This document shows, one piece after another, positions 54,968-63,195 of a DNA stretch of 64,000 nt; position 1 is the first letter of the stretch; every line of letters starts with the position of its first letter. Both the position numbers and the translations under genes were made by a program. The notes under the pieces were generated by a model. It saw only the letters and a list, made by a program, of their open reading frames with translations. It made no database searches and was not told where the DNA came from. Source of the stretch: Campylobacter peloridis LMG 23910 (GTDB lineage: Bacteria; Campylobacterota; Campylobacteria; Campylobacterales; Campylobacteraceae); contig NZ_CP007766.1 in assembly GCF_000816785.1 (NCBI RefSeq), positions 868,001-932,000 on the forward strand, given 5' to 3'.

Positions 54968-56582
54968 AGTGATAAAAATTAACTTTACTGATGTCAATTT
55001 TCATATTAAAGAATTTCAAAAGGTTTATATACTAGAAAATTGTAAATTGTATTTTTATAAGCCTTTTCATTTACAAACAGAAGATAAAAACAATGGAAAA
55101 GAATTTGAAGATAAAAATAGAACAATTCATAAAGAACAAGAAATTAAAAAAATAAATTCTCAAGATCAATCAGATGAAAAAGAAGATATCACAAAAGATT
55201 ATGCACAAAAAATCGATAAAGAGATAAATAAATTTGATGAAAATAACTTCATCTTACAAACTAAAAAACAACGACAAATCGATCCTGATAATTATGATAT
55301 ATTTTACGATGTTTATACAAGTAAAGATAATGATATCAAAAGCTTAAATGAAGAGTTAAAATATAACGATGGCTTTGAAGTAAAAAATGGTATAGCTAAA
55401 GTTGAAGCAGATTTTTTTGATAAATGCTTTGAAAAAGGAATTTATGTTTTAATACCAAGATTAGTATCTTTAGATAAAAACGAAACATTACACTTTGATC
55501 CTGTGCCTTTAGAAGATAAGGGCTTTGTAGTGACTGATTTTAGAAAGGGAAGAAAAGATAAAAAAAATATAGATTTAAGCTTTCAAAGAAGCATAGCTAA
55601 AATAAAAAATCCTAATTTAGTTTTGCAAAGCCCTAAAGAATTCCTACAAGCTTTAAATGACAATAGAGATTTTACAGAAGATGATAAAATACAACAAGCA
55701 ATGGGTATTAAAAAGGCTTGCGCGAAAAAAGCAGATGAAATGACTAAAATCTTGCTTAAAGATGATGAAAGTTTAAAAGATATTATTACAGATAAGCAAG
55801 AATTAAAGAAGAAAATAAGTGAATTGCAAAAAAATAAAAACAAATCACCTAAAGAACTAAATCTACTAGGTAGACTTGAATTTTTACAAAGAAATCAAGA
55901 TAAAGCTGAAAAACATAAAGACATTATAAAAGATCTTCAAAACCCTCAAAAGACTAGCAATGGTAAGCAAGATGATGCTGATGATGATTTTTCAGATAGT
56001 GGAACAAACAGCACCACTCCAAACCAAGAAGAACAAAAAAATAAAAATATCAATTCTAAAGATATAGGAGATGCAGGAGAATATGCTGCTTCTATGCTTT
56101 TTACTAAAAGATCAACTAGGTATTTATCTAATAGAAGAAAACTAGATACTAATTTTAATACTAAAGGTTTTAATCACACCATACCTGATTTTTTAGTAAC
56201 GCTAAATGATTACCCTACTTTAGTAGAGGTTAAAAATGTTCAAGATCAAGCTTTAACAGAACAAATAAGCTTTGAGTTAAAACTTGCTAGAGAATATGAG
56301 CTTGATTATTTATTTTTATGCAATCATTACACAAAATTAATAGATAATATAACTAATCTAGAGATATTTAATAAAGACAATAAAAACCATAAAGGATCAA
56401 GAAGTGGTTTTATCTACCACAGACATGCTCACAGAAGCATAAAGACAATATTTAAAGAAATATATCTACACCATATCAAAGGAGCAGCACCTAATAAAAT
56501 AGTAATAAAAAGATTAAATTTAAATGACCCTGTTCATATAGAAGAAGAATTAAACAAAAACAAACAAATACAAAAAAACTAA
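54960..56582 (+). CDS. Candidate T6SS nuclease effector with C-terminal PD-(D/E)XK-like domain
   Basis: A 540-aa protein. Residues 1-60 (MSRVIKINFTDVNFHIKEFQ...) may be a delivery or adaptor-binding domain. The middle is highly charged and probably flexible (Lys/Glu/Asp-rich; coiled coil ~265-335). The C-terminus from ~370 is IGDAGEYAASMLF...YLSNRRKLDTNF...HTIPDFLVTL...LVEVKNVQ...LTEQISFELKLAREY. The Asp of PDF and Glu-x-Lys of EVK form the core of restriction-endonuclease-fold DNases found in polymorphic toxins. There is no PAAR, so it would need a carrier such as Hcp or an adaptor. It lies between two ankyrin genes downstream of vgrG. The effector role is inferred. Confidence 0.65.
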   Translation: MSRVIKINFTDVNFHIKEFQKVYILENCKLYFYKPFHLQTEDKNNGKEFEDKNRTIHKEQEIKKINSQDQSDEKEDITKDYAQKIDKEINKFDENNFILQTKKQRQIDPDNYDIFYDVYTSKDNDIKSLNEELKYNDGFEVKNGIAKVEADFFDKCFEKGIYVLIPRLVSLDKNETLHFDPVPLEDKGFVVTDFRKGRKDKKNIDLSFQRSIAKIKNPNLVLQSPKEFLQALNDNRDFTEDDKIQQAMGIKKACAKKADEMTKILLKDDESLKDIITDKQELKKKISELQKNKNKSPKELNLLGRLEFLQRNQDKAEKHKDIIKDLQNPQKTSNGKQDDADDDFSDSGTNSTTPNQEEQKNKNINSKDIGDAGEYAASMLFTKRSTRYLSNRRKLDTNFNTKGFNHTIPDFLVTLNDYPTLVEVKNVQDQALTEQISFELKLAREYELDYLFLCNHYTKLIDNITNLEIFNKDNKNHKGSRSGFIYHRHAHRSIKTIFKEIYLHHIKGAAPNKIVIKRLNLNDPVHIEEELNKNKQIQKN

Positions 56583-56592
56583 AGGAAAAACA

Positions 56593-57498
56593 ATGAAAAC
56601 ATTAGAAAATATCAAAGCTATGAGTTTTGAAGAAAAAATGCAAATTCAAAAACAGTTATTTGATTTTATTAGCAATAATGACTTAGAAAATGTTAAAAAT
56701 CTTTTAAAAGATTATCCCATAAAAGAAAGCTTTTATGAGGCACATTTTAAAGATTTGTCTTTGTTTGATCCTTGCACAACTATAGTAAGAGCTGCATTTA
56801 CTTGTGGAAATTATGATAATGATTTTTCTATTTTAGATTATTTATTTGATGAGTATGGTTTAAGTTTAAAAGATCCTAAATACAATCTTCGCTTTGTAGA
56901 TATGAAACATATCAAAGAAGCTAATGAAAAATATATTTTAATGAAAAAAGTAGAAGGAAATAGCATTATTTATAAAAACGCTCTAATCTACGCATATATA
57001 CTCAATGCTAAAAACCCAAATTCTCAAATCATACAATATCTAGTCAATCGTGGAGCTAAATTTGAAGTGCATAAAGATGACTTTGGTTGGACTCCTATGC
57101 ATTTTTGGGTTATGCAAAATAATTATGAATTATTAGAACTAGCTATTAAAGGAGGGGCTAATGTGGATATGCAAACCCGACTTATTCAAGAGAGTGAATA
57201 CAATGAAACTCTTTTATTTGAAGCTGTAAGCGAACCTGAAACTTATAAGGTTACAAAGCTTTTAATCGAACTTGGAGCTAATGTGAATTTTGCTACCCCA
57301 AGAACTCCTTTAGATAATGCAAAAGGATCTAGAAATAAAAAACTTTTAAAAGATGCAGGAGCAATGACTTCAGAACAACTTGATAAAAAATACAATATAT
57401 ACTGGGATAGCAAAGAGTGTGAAAAAGATAAAAGCTATATGGAAAAATACTGTAAACTTTTAAACGATGCTATAAAAAAGGCTAAGGAGAATGAGTAG
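56593..57498 (+). CDS. Ankyrin-repeat protein 2, orphan paralogue
   Basis: A 301-aa paralogue of ankyrin protein 1. The ribosome site and first ~30 nt are the same, then residues ~12-60 differ (SFEEKMQIQKQLFDFISNND), and from ~65 to ~265 the two are nearly identical. The C-termini differ again (KKYNIYWDSKECEKDKSY) before a shared KLLNDAIKKAKENE. It overlaps an 11-codon stub of the nuclease gene start instead of a full effector, so it probably lost its partner and remains as an orphan immunity gene. Confidence 0.68.
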   Translation: MKTLENIKAMSFEEKMQIQKQLFDFISNNDLENVKNLLKDYPIKESFYEAHFKDLSLFDPCTTIVRAAFTCGNYDNDFSILDYLFDEYGLSLKDPKYNLRFVDMKHIKEANEKYILMKKVEGNSIIYKNALIYAYILNAKNPNSQIIQYLVNRGAKFEVHKDDFGWTPMHFWVMQNNYELLELAIKGGANVDMQTRLIQESEYNETLLFEAVSEPETYKVTKLLIELGANVNFATPRTPLDNAKGSRNKKLLKDAGAMTSEQLDKKYNIYWDSKECEKDKSYMEKYCKLLNDAIKKAKENE

Positions 57499-57523
57499 AG
57501 TGATAAAAATTAACTTTAGGTAA
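57491..57523 (+). pseudogene. Stub of a second nuclease effector (11 codons)
   Basis: Reads MSRVIKINFR and stops. The first nine residues and their DNA equal the start of the 540-aa nuclease, and the ATGAGTAG overlap with the ankyrin stop is the same. It is the remnant of a deleted effector. Confidence 0.8.
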
Positions 57524-57544
57524 AATAAATCATAAGGAAAAACA

Positions 57545-58024
57545 ATGAAAAATAAAATTTTATTAGATAAAGATATACAAGAAGCGTTTAATTACTATCT
57601 TGAAAATGATAATTATGTAAAAGGTGCTTTAGATGGTTTAAAAAAACATAAACGAAGAACTTTCATAAGTAACATCTTAAGTTATGAATATAAAAATTTA
57701 GTAGAAAACAACAACTTAAAATTTGATGAAAAAGATAAGGTTGTTTTACCATCTAATCTAATCACTATTTTAAACTATGATAAAAAGAATTTTAATGGGA
57801 CGATTCTTCGAAATTTTATAAATGATTTGGAATTTGAATTAGAACATATAGAAATGGAACTTTATGATAATCCTGCTGATTTTGAAGGAGGAGATTATTA
57901 TAGTGAAGATAGCGAATGTGATGAGGATTATACAGTGGAAGATTGGGTAGAAGATCAAGTAAAAGATATAAAAGATTTTATTGATGCTTTGAAAGCTTTT
58001 AAAATGCTATTTAGTGCTAATTAA
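57545..58024 (+). CDS. Small acidic unknown protein, possibly immunity protein
   Basis: A 159-aa cytoplasmic protein with a very acidic second half (DNPADFEGGDYYSEDSECD...). I do not recognise it. It is preceded by CATAAGGAAAAACA and ATG, nearly the same leader as hcp. Acidic proteins beside nuclease effectors are often immunity proteins that mimic nucleic acid, but no effector partner is left here. Its 3' end (encoding DALKAFK) contains one copy of a 24-nt direct repeat that recurs at the end of the DUF4276 gene. Confidence 0.55.
   Translation: MKNKILLDKDIQEAFNYYLENDNYVKGALDGLKKHKRRTFISNILSYEYKNLVENNNLKFDEKDKVVLPSNLITILNYDKKNFNGTILRNFINDLEFELEHIEMELYDNPADFEGGDYYSEDSECDEDYTVEDWVEDQVKDIKDFIDALKAFKMLFSAN
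57980..58003. repeat. 24-bp exact direct repeat, left copy, bracketing the ATPase/DUF4276 pair
   Basis: Identical to 59878-59901. In both places it encodes IDALKAFK at or near a protein C-terminus. The two copies enclose the 1.9-kb segment carrying the ATPase and DUF4276 genes. Confidence 0.75.
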
Positions 58025-58153
58025 GTATTGTAAATTTTATAGATTATAAATATAATAGTGATAAATATCGTCTCTTATTAAATAAAGCAATAAAAAGGCT
58101 AAAGGTAATAGAGAAAAATAATCAACTTCAATATTAGAAGCTAAAGGATATAA
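58025..58153. other. Gene-free segment with decayed effector-cassette remnants
   Basis: A 129-nt gap. Positions 58029-58050 equal 60929-60950, inside the 416-aa gene. Positions ~58073-58130 resemble the ankyrin 3' end plus nuclease 5' end (AAAAAGGCTAAAGGTAATAGAG compared with the intact junction at 54945-54985). The ribosome site AAAGGA for the ATPase gene lies at its end. Confidence 0.55.
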
Positions 58154-59221
58154 ATGCTAAATAACATAACAATCAAAGGCTATAAATCTATAAAAGATTT
58201 ATCCGAATTTGAACTTAAAAATTTAAATATCTTAATCGGTGCAAATGGTGCAGGTAAAAGTAATTTTATCTCGGTATTTAAAATGCTTAATGTATTGTTT
58301 AATAAAAATTTGCAATTTTATACACAAGATAAAGGACCTGATAGTTTTTTGTATTTTGGTAGAAAAGAAACCGAAAAATTGCATTTTGACTTTGTTTTTA
58401 ACCCAAATAGATATAAAGTAGATATCGTAGCCACGCAAGAAAACAAAATGCTTATACAAAAAGAAAGAATTTATTTTGGTCCTCACGAATACATTATAGG
58501 AGAGAATGTATACGAAAGTAATATTTCTGAAGCAAAAGAATATTCTAGATCCAAAGCAGTTGCTGATTATACTATAAGCGAAATTAAAAAATGGAAGCTT
58601 TATCATTTTCATGATACTGGAGATACATCTAAAATGAAAAGTATATGTGATGCAAATGATAATCTTATTTTCAAAGAAGATGCACAAAATATAGCAGCTT
58701 ATCTTAAAATGCTCCATGATAACTACAACAAACATTATGAACAAATTTTAACTACTATACAAGATATTGCTCCTTTTTTTGGGGGATTTATTTTTAGAAA
58801 TAGTGATAATATACAATTAGAATGGCATCATAAAAACGATCCTGATACTCCTTTCAAAGCACATATGCTTTCTGATGGAACTTTAAGGTTTATATGCTTA
58901 GCTACTTTATTGCTTCAGCCTTTTGAGCTAATGTCAGGAACAATTATTATCGATGAGCCTGAATTAGGACTACATCCTTATGCGTTAAAAATTTTAAGCG
59001 AGATCATTAAAAGAGTAGCTCAAGAAAAACAACTCATTATTTCTTCTCAATCTGTAGAACTGATAAATCATTTTGAAGCACAAGATATTATAGTTGTAGA
59101 TAAAGAAGGTGATCAATCTATTTTTACAAGAATGGACAATGAAAAACTACAAACTTGGCTTGAAGAATACACACTTGGAGAAATTTGGGCTAGTAATCTT
59201 ATAGGTGGGAGGCCAAAATAA
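58154..59221 (+). CDS. AAA (ABC/SMC-like) ATPase of a two-gene defence-type module
   Basis: A 355-aa ATPase: Walker A IGANGAGKSNFIS near residue 31, signature-like MLSDGTLRFICLA near residue 237, Walker B GTIIIDEPELGLHPYAL near residue 260, then QLIISSQSVELINHF with the switch region. This is the AAA_21/RecF-like ATPase class. Its stop overlaps the ATG of the DUF4276 gene. ATPase plus Toprim-like pairs of this layout (OLD-like, AbiL-like, PARIS-like) are abortive-infection or anti-plasmid systems. Function here is inferred from the family pair. Confidence 0.78.
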   Translation: MLNNITIKGYKSIKDLSEFELKNLNILIGANGAGKSNFISVFKMLNVLFNKNLQFYTQDKGPDSFLYFGRKETEKLHFDFVFNPNRYKVDIVATQENKMLIQKERIYFGPHEYIIGENVYESNISEAKEYSRSKAVADYTISEIKKWKLYHFHDTGDTSKMKSICDANDNLIFKEDAQNIAAYLKMLHDNYNKHYEQILTTIQDIAPFFGGFIFRNSDNIQLEWHHKNDPDTPFKAHMLSDGTLRFICLATLLLQPFELMSGTIIIDEPELGLHPYALKILSEIIKRVAQEKQLIISSQSVELINHFEAQDIIVVDKEGDQSIFTRMDNEKLQTWLEEYTLGEIWASNLIGGRPK

Positions 59222-59904
59222 TGTCAGATATTACAAGATGCTATGTAATTTGCGAAGGGCAAAGTGAAGAAAAATTTATCAATGAAACTTTAAGTCCGTA
59301 TTTTCACAATGTCAAAATTTATCTCACTCCACTTACAATACCTACATCTAAAGGACACAAAGGCGGTGCGCTTTCATATGAGAGAGTGGTTGATTTTATC
59401 GTTAAAAAATTAAAACAAGATACACAAGCTTTCATGACAACTATGTTTGATTATTATGGATTAGATGATGAATTTTTAAAAGAAAATAAAGCTAATACTG
59501 ATATATATGAATATATTGAAAAAATACAAAAAGATTTTGATGAAGCAATTAAACAAAAATGCGATACAAATAAATTTTTTAGCTATATACAACCACATGA
59601 ATTTGAAAGTTTGCTTTTTAGTGATATTACAAAAATCATTGAAGCAGACGCTGAATGGGATGAAAAACTCATTTGCGAATTAGAATGTATTATCGAAAAA
59701 TACAATAATCCAGAATTCATCAACAATAGCAAGGAAACAAGTCCGTCACACAGGCTAAAAAAGATTTTTTCTTCTCCTAGCTATAAAAAAGTTTTGCATG
59801 GTAGCAAGATCGCAAAAGAAATTGGTATAGACAACATAAGATTAAAATGTCAACACTTTAACAAATGGTGTGAAAAAATTGATGCTTTGAAAGCTTTTAA
59901 ATGA
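59221..59904 (+). CDS. DUF4276 protein (Toprim-like), partner of the ATPase
   Basis: A 227-aa protein with the DUF4276 signature: CEGQSEEKFINETL near residue 11 (acidic Toprim Glu), MTTMFDYYGLDDEF near residue 77, and IQPHEFESLLFSD near residue 130. The acidic residues are placed as in Toprim nucleases, so it is probably the nuclease or effector of the pair, gated by the ATPase. Its TGA overlaps the ATG of the 416-aa gene (ATGA). Confidence 0.8.
   Translation: MSDITRCYVICEGQSEEKFINETLSPYFHNVKIYLTPLTIPTSKGHKGGALSYERVVDFIVKKLKQDTQAFMTTMFDYYGLDDEFLKENKANTDIYEYIEKIQKDFDEAIKQKCDTNKFFSYIQPHEFESLLFSDITKIIEADAEWDEKLICELECIIEKYNNPEFINNSKETSPSHRLKKIFSSPSYKKVLHGSKIAKEIGIDNIRLKCQHFNKWCEKIDALKAFK
59878..59901. 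repeat. 24-bp exact direct repeat, right copy
   Basis: Partner of 57980-58003. It lies at the 3' end of the DUF4276 gene and touches the ATG of the next gene. Confidence 0.75.
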
Positions 59905-61151
59905 AACAAACATTAAGTGCCAATCAAATTAGCTTTCATCTTTTATCTAAAAAAACTTTTAGTGATGAAAAATACCTTGACGCTTGGAGTTTAAAAGGTA
60001 ATCGCCTTAATTTACAAGAATGGCTTGATTTTAAAAAAGCTAATGAAAATAATTTTTATAATAAACATTTAGAAAATACCTTAAAAGCTATACAAGAACT
60101 TAAAGCTTGTTTTAGTATTGATAAATTTGAAGGTATAAATCTACACAGTGAGGATGAATGGTTAAATTTTTTACCTTCAAATTATACTCAAATTTATAAT
60201 CGTTTATGTAGGGATAAAAGCAAATACATTTTACATAGATATTATCAAAAAGATGAATTAAGTGAAATAGGAACTCTTAAAAACCTCTCCCCTAATTTAC
60301 CTTTTTGGGATGAAAAAGGAGAAAATTTCTCTCAAAGCCAAATCAATACTCTTATAGAAAAAGATAATCTAGCGCCCTACTTTAATAAATATGATATTTA
60401 TTTCAACTCATCACTATACCTTACTTTTAATCTTAATGATGAAAATTTAAATTATCTAGTAAAAAATTATGAAGATAAACTTAATTATGGTTTTATCCCA
60501 AAAACCCAAGAACAACTTCAAAAAGAGTTAAATTTAAGTAAAGATGAAAAAATCATCTTAGAACTTGAAAATATTTTTTTAAGTCTTTGTAAAGGCATAA
60601 GTGCTGATTATGCTTTTATGGATTTTTCTTATTTTTTTGCAGGGTATGATTATATATTAAATTCTAAAAATAATACTTTAAAATCTTACCCTATTAGTTA
60701 TGATGAGTTAATTTATAAAAGAAGCTTTAAAGAGCATATAGAAGAATATGCAAATAATTATTTTTTAAATTATTATTCTAAAGAACTTTTAAATGAACTT
60801 GAAAATCAAAACTTAAATAACAATAGAATAAATCATTATCTTAAAAACTATAATAAAATTCCAAAAAACACAGAAGAAGAAAACATACAAGGTATGCTTT
60901 CTAAGCAAAAAAATGTAAATATCAACTTTGTAAATTTTATAGATTATAAAGACTATGTTTATAATAACAAAGATGATTTTTGGAATTTCTCATTAGAAAA
61001 AAACTCTATACTTTGGCAAAAATTTCTAAGCAAGGATACCATAAAACCTTTTCCTTCAAATTTTGATTGTTCTTTGGAAGAAAAACTTCTTTATGCTAAA
61101 GATGAGCAATTAGAAAGCATACTTCAAACCCACAAGGCTTTTTATGGCTAA
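59901..61151 (+). CDS. Unknown 416-aa protein upstream of a DUF4280 effector, candidate adaptor/chaperone
   Basis: Starts MKQTLSANQISFHLLSKKTF. Soluble, aromatic and Asn/Lys-rich, with no signal peptide and no motif that I can name. Its ATG overlaps the DUF4276 stop by 4 nt, and its 3' end overlaps the DUF4280-AHH effector start by 8 nt. The position directly before a PAAR-like effector is where T6SS adaptors (DUF4123-, DUF1795-like) are usually found, but I cannot see those domains. The last ~25 nt of this gene, with the DUF4280 start, recur before the second DUF4280 cassette. An adaptor role is an inference. Confidence 0.6.
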   Translation: MKQTLSANQISFHLLSKKTFSDEKYLDAWSLKGNRLNLQEWLDFKKANENNFYNKHLENTLKAIQELKACFSIDKFEGINLHSEDEWLNFLPSNYTQIYNRLCRDKSKYILHRYYQKDELSEIGTLKNLSPNLPFWDEKGENFSQSQINTLIEKDNLAPYFNKYDIYFNSSLYLTFNLNDENLNYLVKNYEDKLNYGFIPKTQEQLQKELNLSKDEKIILELENIFLSLCKGISADYAFMDFSYFFAGYDYILNSKNNTLKSYPISYDELIYKRSFKEHIEEYANNYFLNYYSKELLNELENQNLNNNRINHYLKNYNKIPKNTEEENIQGMLSKQKNVNINFVNFIDYKDYVYNNKDDFWNFSLEKNSILWQKFLSKDTIKPFPSNFDCSLEEKLLYAKDEQLESILQTHKAFYG

Positions 61152-61606
61152 AAAAAGAAAAATAACTCTTCCTAGAATAGAAGATATTGATATAAGTCCC
61201 GATACTTCTTGTTTGCATCCTATATTAGAAGATAATACTTTATTGTGTATACATGGAGGTAAGGTTAAGTTAAAAGCAAAGAATGCTAAAAGAATAAAAT
61301 CAGATAATGTTCCTATTATGCTTAATAACGAAATACAAGGAGCTAGTATAAGTGGATGTGTAAATCCACCTATGCTAGGAGGACCTTGTACTAAAGTAGC
61401 TTTAGTATTTGCTCATACTTATTCAAATCATAAAGTAAATCATAAACATTCTGTATTACAAATGGGTTTAATAGGGGTAAGTAATAAAGGTTATCCTATA
61501 CTAGCTATACCTAAGCAAAATAAGATTAAATTTGCTTTAGCTAAAATACAAGCTAATCCTCTTGCTAAGATTAAATGGGACAAGATAAGGTGGGAAGGGA
61601 TAGGAG
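61126..61606. repeat. 481-bp direct repeat, copy 1 (DUF4280 cassette)
   Basis: Matches 63178-63658 base for base except for a handful of substitutions. It begins inside the 3' end of the 416-aa gene and ends exactly where the toxin part of the effector begins. Confidence 0.92.
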
Positions 61607-61920
61607 ATGATAACAAACAATCACCAATTCAAACCCATCATATTGCTACTGATAAGAATAAAAAATATACTCCAAAATTTCAAGAGATACTTAATTTATA
61701 TGATTTAAAACTAAATGGAGATTGGAACAAAGTTAAAATGCCACATCGCGGAAGACATCCTAATGAATATCATGAATATATTCTTGAAAAAATGAGTAAA
61801 ATTGATAAAATAGCAAGAGGAGATAAGAATAAATTCTTAAAAGAATTTGAAAAACTAAAAGAAGAAATAAAAAATAATCCTGCTTTACTTAATAAAAAAT
61901 ACTATAAGGAAAGAAAATAA
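61144..61920 (+). CDS. T6SS effector: PAAR-like DUF4280 domain with C-terminal AHH nuclease
   Basis: A 258-aa protein. Residues ~20-135 are DUF4280: CLHPILEDNTLLCIHGGKVKLKA, VPIMLNNEIQGASISGC, GPCTKVALVF, then GLIGVSNKGYPIL. Residues ~155-235 are an AHH-type HNH nuclease: QTHHIATDKNKKYTP with the paired His near 164-165, then MPHRGRHPNEYHEYI. DUF4280 caps VgrG, so the nuclease would be delivered on the spike and act on DNA or RNA in the target cytoplasm. Its stop is next to the ATG of the Imm11-like gene. It is a clear effector/immunity pair. Confidence 0.85.
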   Translation: MAKKRKITLPRIEDIDISPDTSCLHPILEDNTLLCIHGGKVKLKAKNAKRIKSDNVPIMLNNEIQGASISGCVNPPMLGGPCTKVALVFAHTYSNHKVNHKHSVLQMGLIGVSNKGYPILAIPKQNKIKFALAKIQANPLAKIKWDKIRWEGIGDDNKQSPIQTHHIATDKNKKYTPKFQEILNLYDLKLNGDWNKVKMPHRGRHPNEYHEYILEKMSKIDKIARGDKNKFLKEFEKLKEEIKNNPALLNKKYYKERK

Positions 61921-62486
61921 TGAGATATTATAAAATGATGTATAATGGACAACATAATGATGTAGATAATTGGATAAATTGTATCAAACCAGATATAAAA
62001 AATAATGATAAATATGCACTTTTAGAATCCAAGCCTATTATAAATTGGCAAACACCTAGTTTTGAAATAGACAAAGATGATGGTAAAATACTGACTGATT
62101 TAATATCTAATGTATATAATTGGCGTATAGTCTCTCCAAAATTTATCAATTTAATGCAAGATTTAATCAAAGATTGTGTGCAATATTTAGATGTAGAAAT
62201 TAAAAGTCAGGAAATAAATTATTATGATTGTAAAATTATGCATGTAACAAAATCACTTGAGGCTTTAGATTATGAACATTCTGTATATACTTATATGGGT
62301 GATAATAATGAATATCTAAGTATTACTAAGGCTGTTTTAAAAAAATCAAAACTTGATGGAAGTCATATATTTAGAATTAAAGATGATGAAATACCTGTTT
62401 TTGTATCAAGTGAATTTAGAAAAATAGTGAGAGAAAACAATTTATTAGGTTTTAGTTTTAGTGAAGTTATGGTATATGAAAATTAA
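61920..62486 (+). CDS. Imm11-like (DUF1629) immunity protein
   Basis: A 188-aa cytoplasmic protein, MRYYKMMYNGQHNDVDNW... The C-terminal DGSHIFRIKDDEIPVFVSSEFRKIVRENNLLG is typical of the Imm11/DUF1629 family (H-I-F-R...FVS...L-G). Imm11 proteins are often encoded beside AHH or other nuclease toxins. The start overlaps the effector stop (TAATG). Confidence 0.75.
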   Translation: MRYYKMMYNGQHNDVDNWINCIKPDIKNNDKYALLESKPIINWQTPSFEIDKDDGKILTDLISNVYNWRIVSPKFINLMQDLIKDCVQYLDVEIKSQEINYYDCKIMHVTKSLEALDYEHSVYTYMGDNNEYLSITKAVLKKSKLDGSHIFRIKDDEIPVFVSSEFRKIVRENNLLGFSFSEVMVYEN

Positions 62487-63195
62487 TAAATATATAAAAA
62501 TATTATAATTATAAATTATATAAACTTATTAGGTTTTATCAAACAAATACCATAATAAAGGATAAAAAACAACAAGAGAACAAGCAGAACTAATTATAGA
62601 AGAAGAAAAGTTGATTGATACAACTTGGTATCCTTCTTATAAACATTTAGGGGAATATCATCTTACTATGTGGTTTAATCCTAACAATAATAAATATAAA
62701 ACTTTCTATGTTGGAGAAAGGGGGAGTGTTAGTCTTAACTATTCTTTTGATAGTGAAAAAGAAGCTATTGGTAAAATGCTGCAGATGAATTATATGCGAA
62801 AAAATATGATGGAAAAGATATTAAAGAATATCTAACAAAAGAAGTAGCACTAAGAATCATCAAAGAAGAAAATTTAGAAGTGATTTGGTATGATGAAGCA
62901 CTTAAACCAATGCGAGCAGGTATCAAACACGATAAACAAAGAGATAAATATATTTCTTTTATCACTAATGCTAAAGCAGAAATTATAGAATACAGAAGTA
63001 TTGAGTTTGATGGGGAAGTTATTATATTTTTAGAAAAATATAATTACACTTCTACCTATAACGATGAATTTCTAGCCCTTTATGCTCTTATCAATCGTGC
63101 CAGAATGATTAAACAAAATAAGATTAGCTTTATATAAATACTTTCCTTATGATTTAATATAATCTTAGTGGGTTTAAAAACCCACAAGGCTTTTT
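62487..63195 (+). pseudogene. Region with a broken gene, formerly one frame of ~190 codons (62566-63137)
   Basis: After a ribosome site AAAGGA (62558-62562) there is an open frame without ATG: TTREQAELIIEEEKLIDTTWYP...SEKEAIGK. Near 62775-62780 it shifts: one A missing from an AAAA run would give GKNAADELYAKKYDGKDIKEYL, which reads on through EVIWYDEALKPMRAGIK to the stop at 63137. So it has lost a start codon and gained a one-base deletion. Position after an effector/immunity pair suggests a dead immunity gene or effector tail. I do not recognise the family. The rest (62487-62565, 63138-63195) holds no gene that I can see, apart from a hairpin at 63168-63185. Confidence 0.65.
63168..63185 (+). 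terminator. Hairpin before the second DUF4280 cassette
   Basis: GTGGGTTT/AAACCCAC, followed by AAGGCTTTTT. The right arm coincides with the start of the 481-bp repeat. It could end transcription of the broken gene; the DUF4280 ribosome site would then depend on a start just downstream. Confidence 0.4.

Noticed and set aside
58232-58744. 170-codon minus-strand frame opposite the ATPase gene
   Set aside because: Antisense to a well-conserved Walker ATPase, with an unlikely Phe/Ile/Cys-rich composition.
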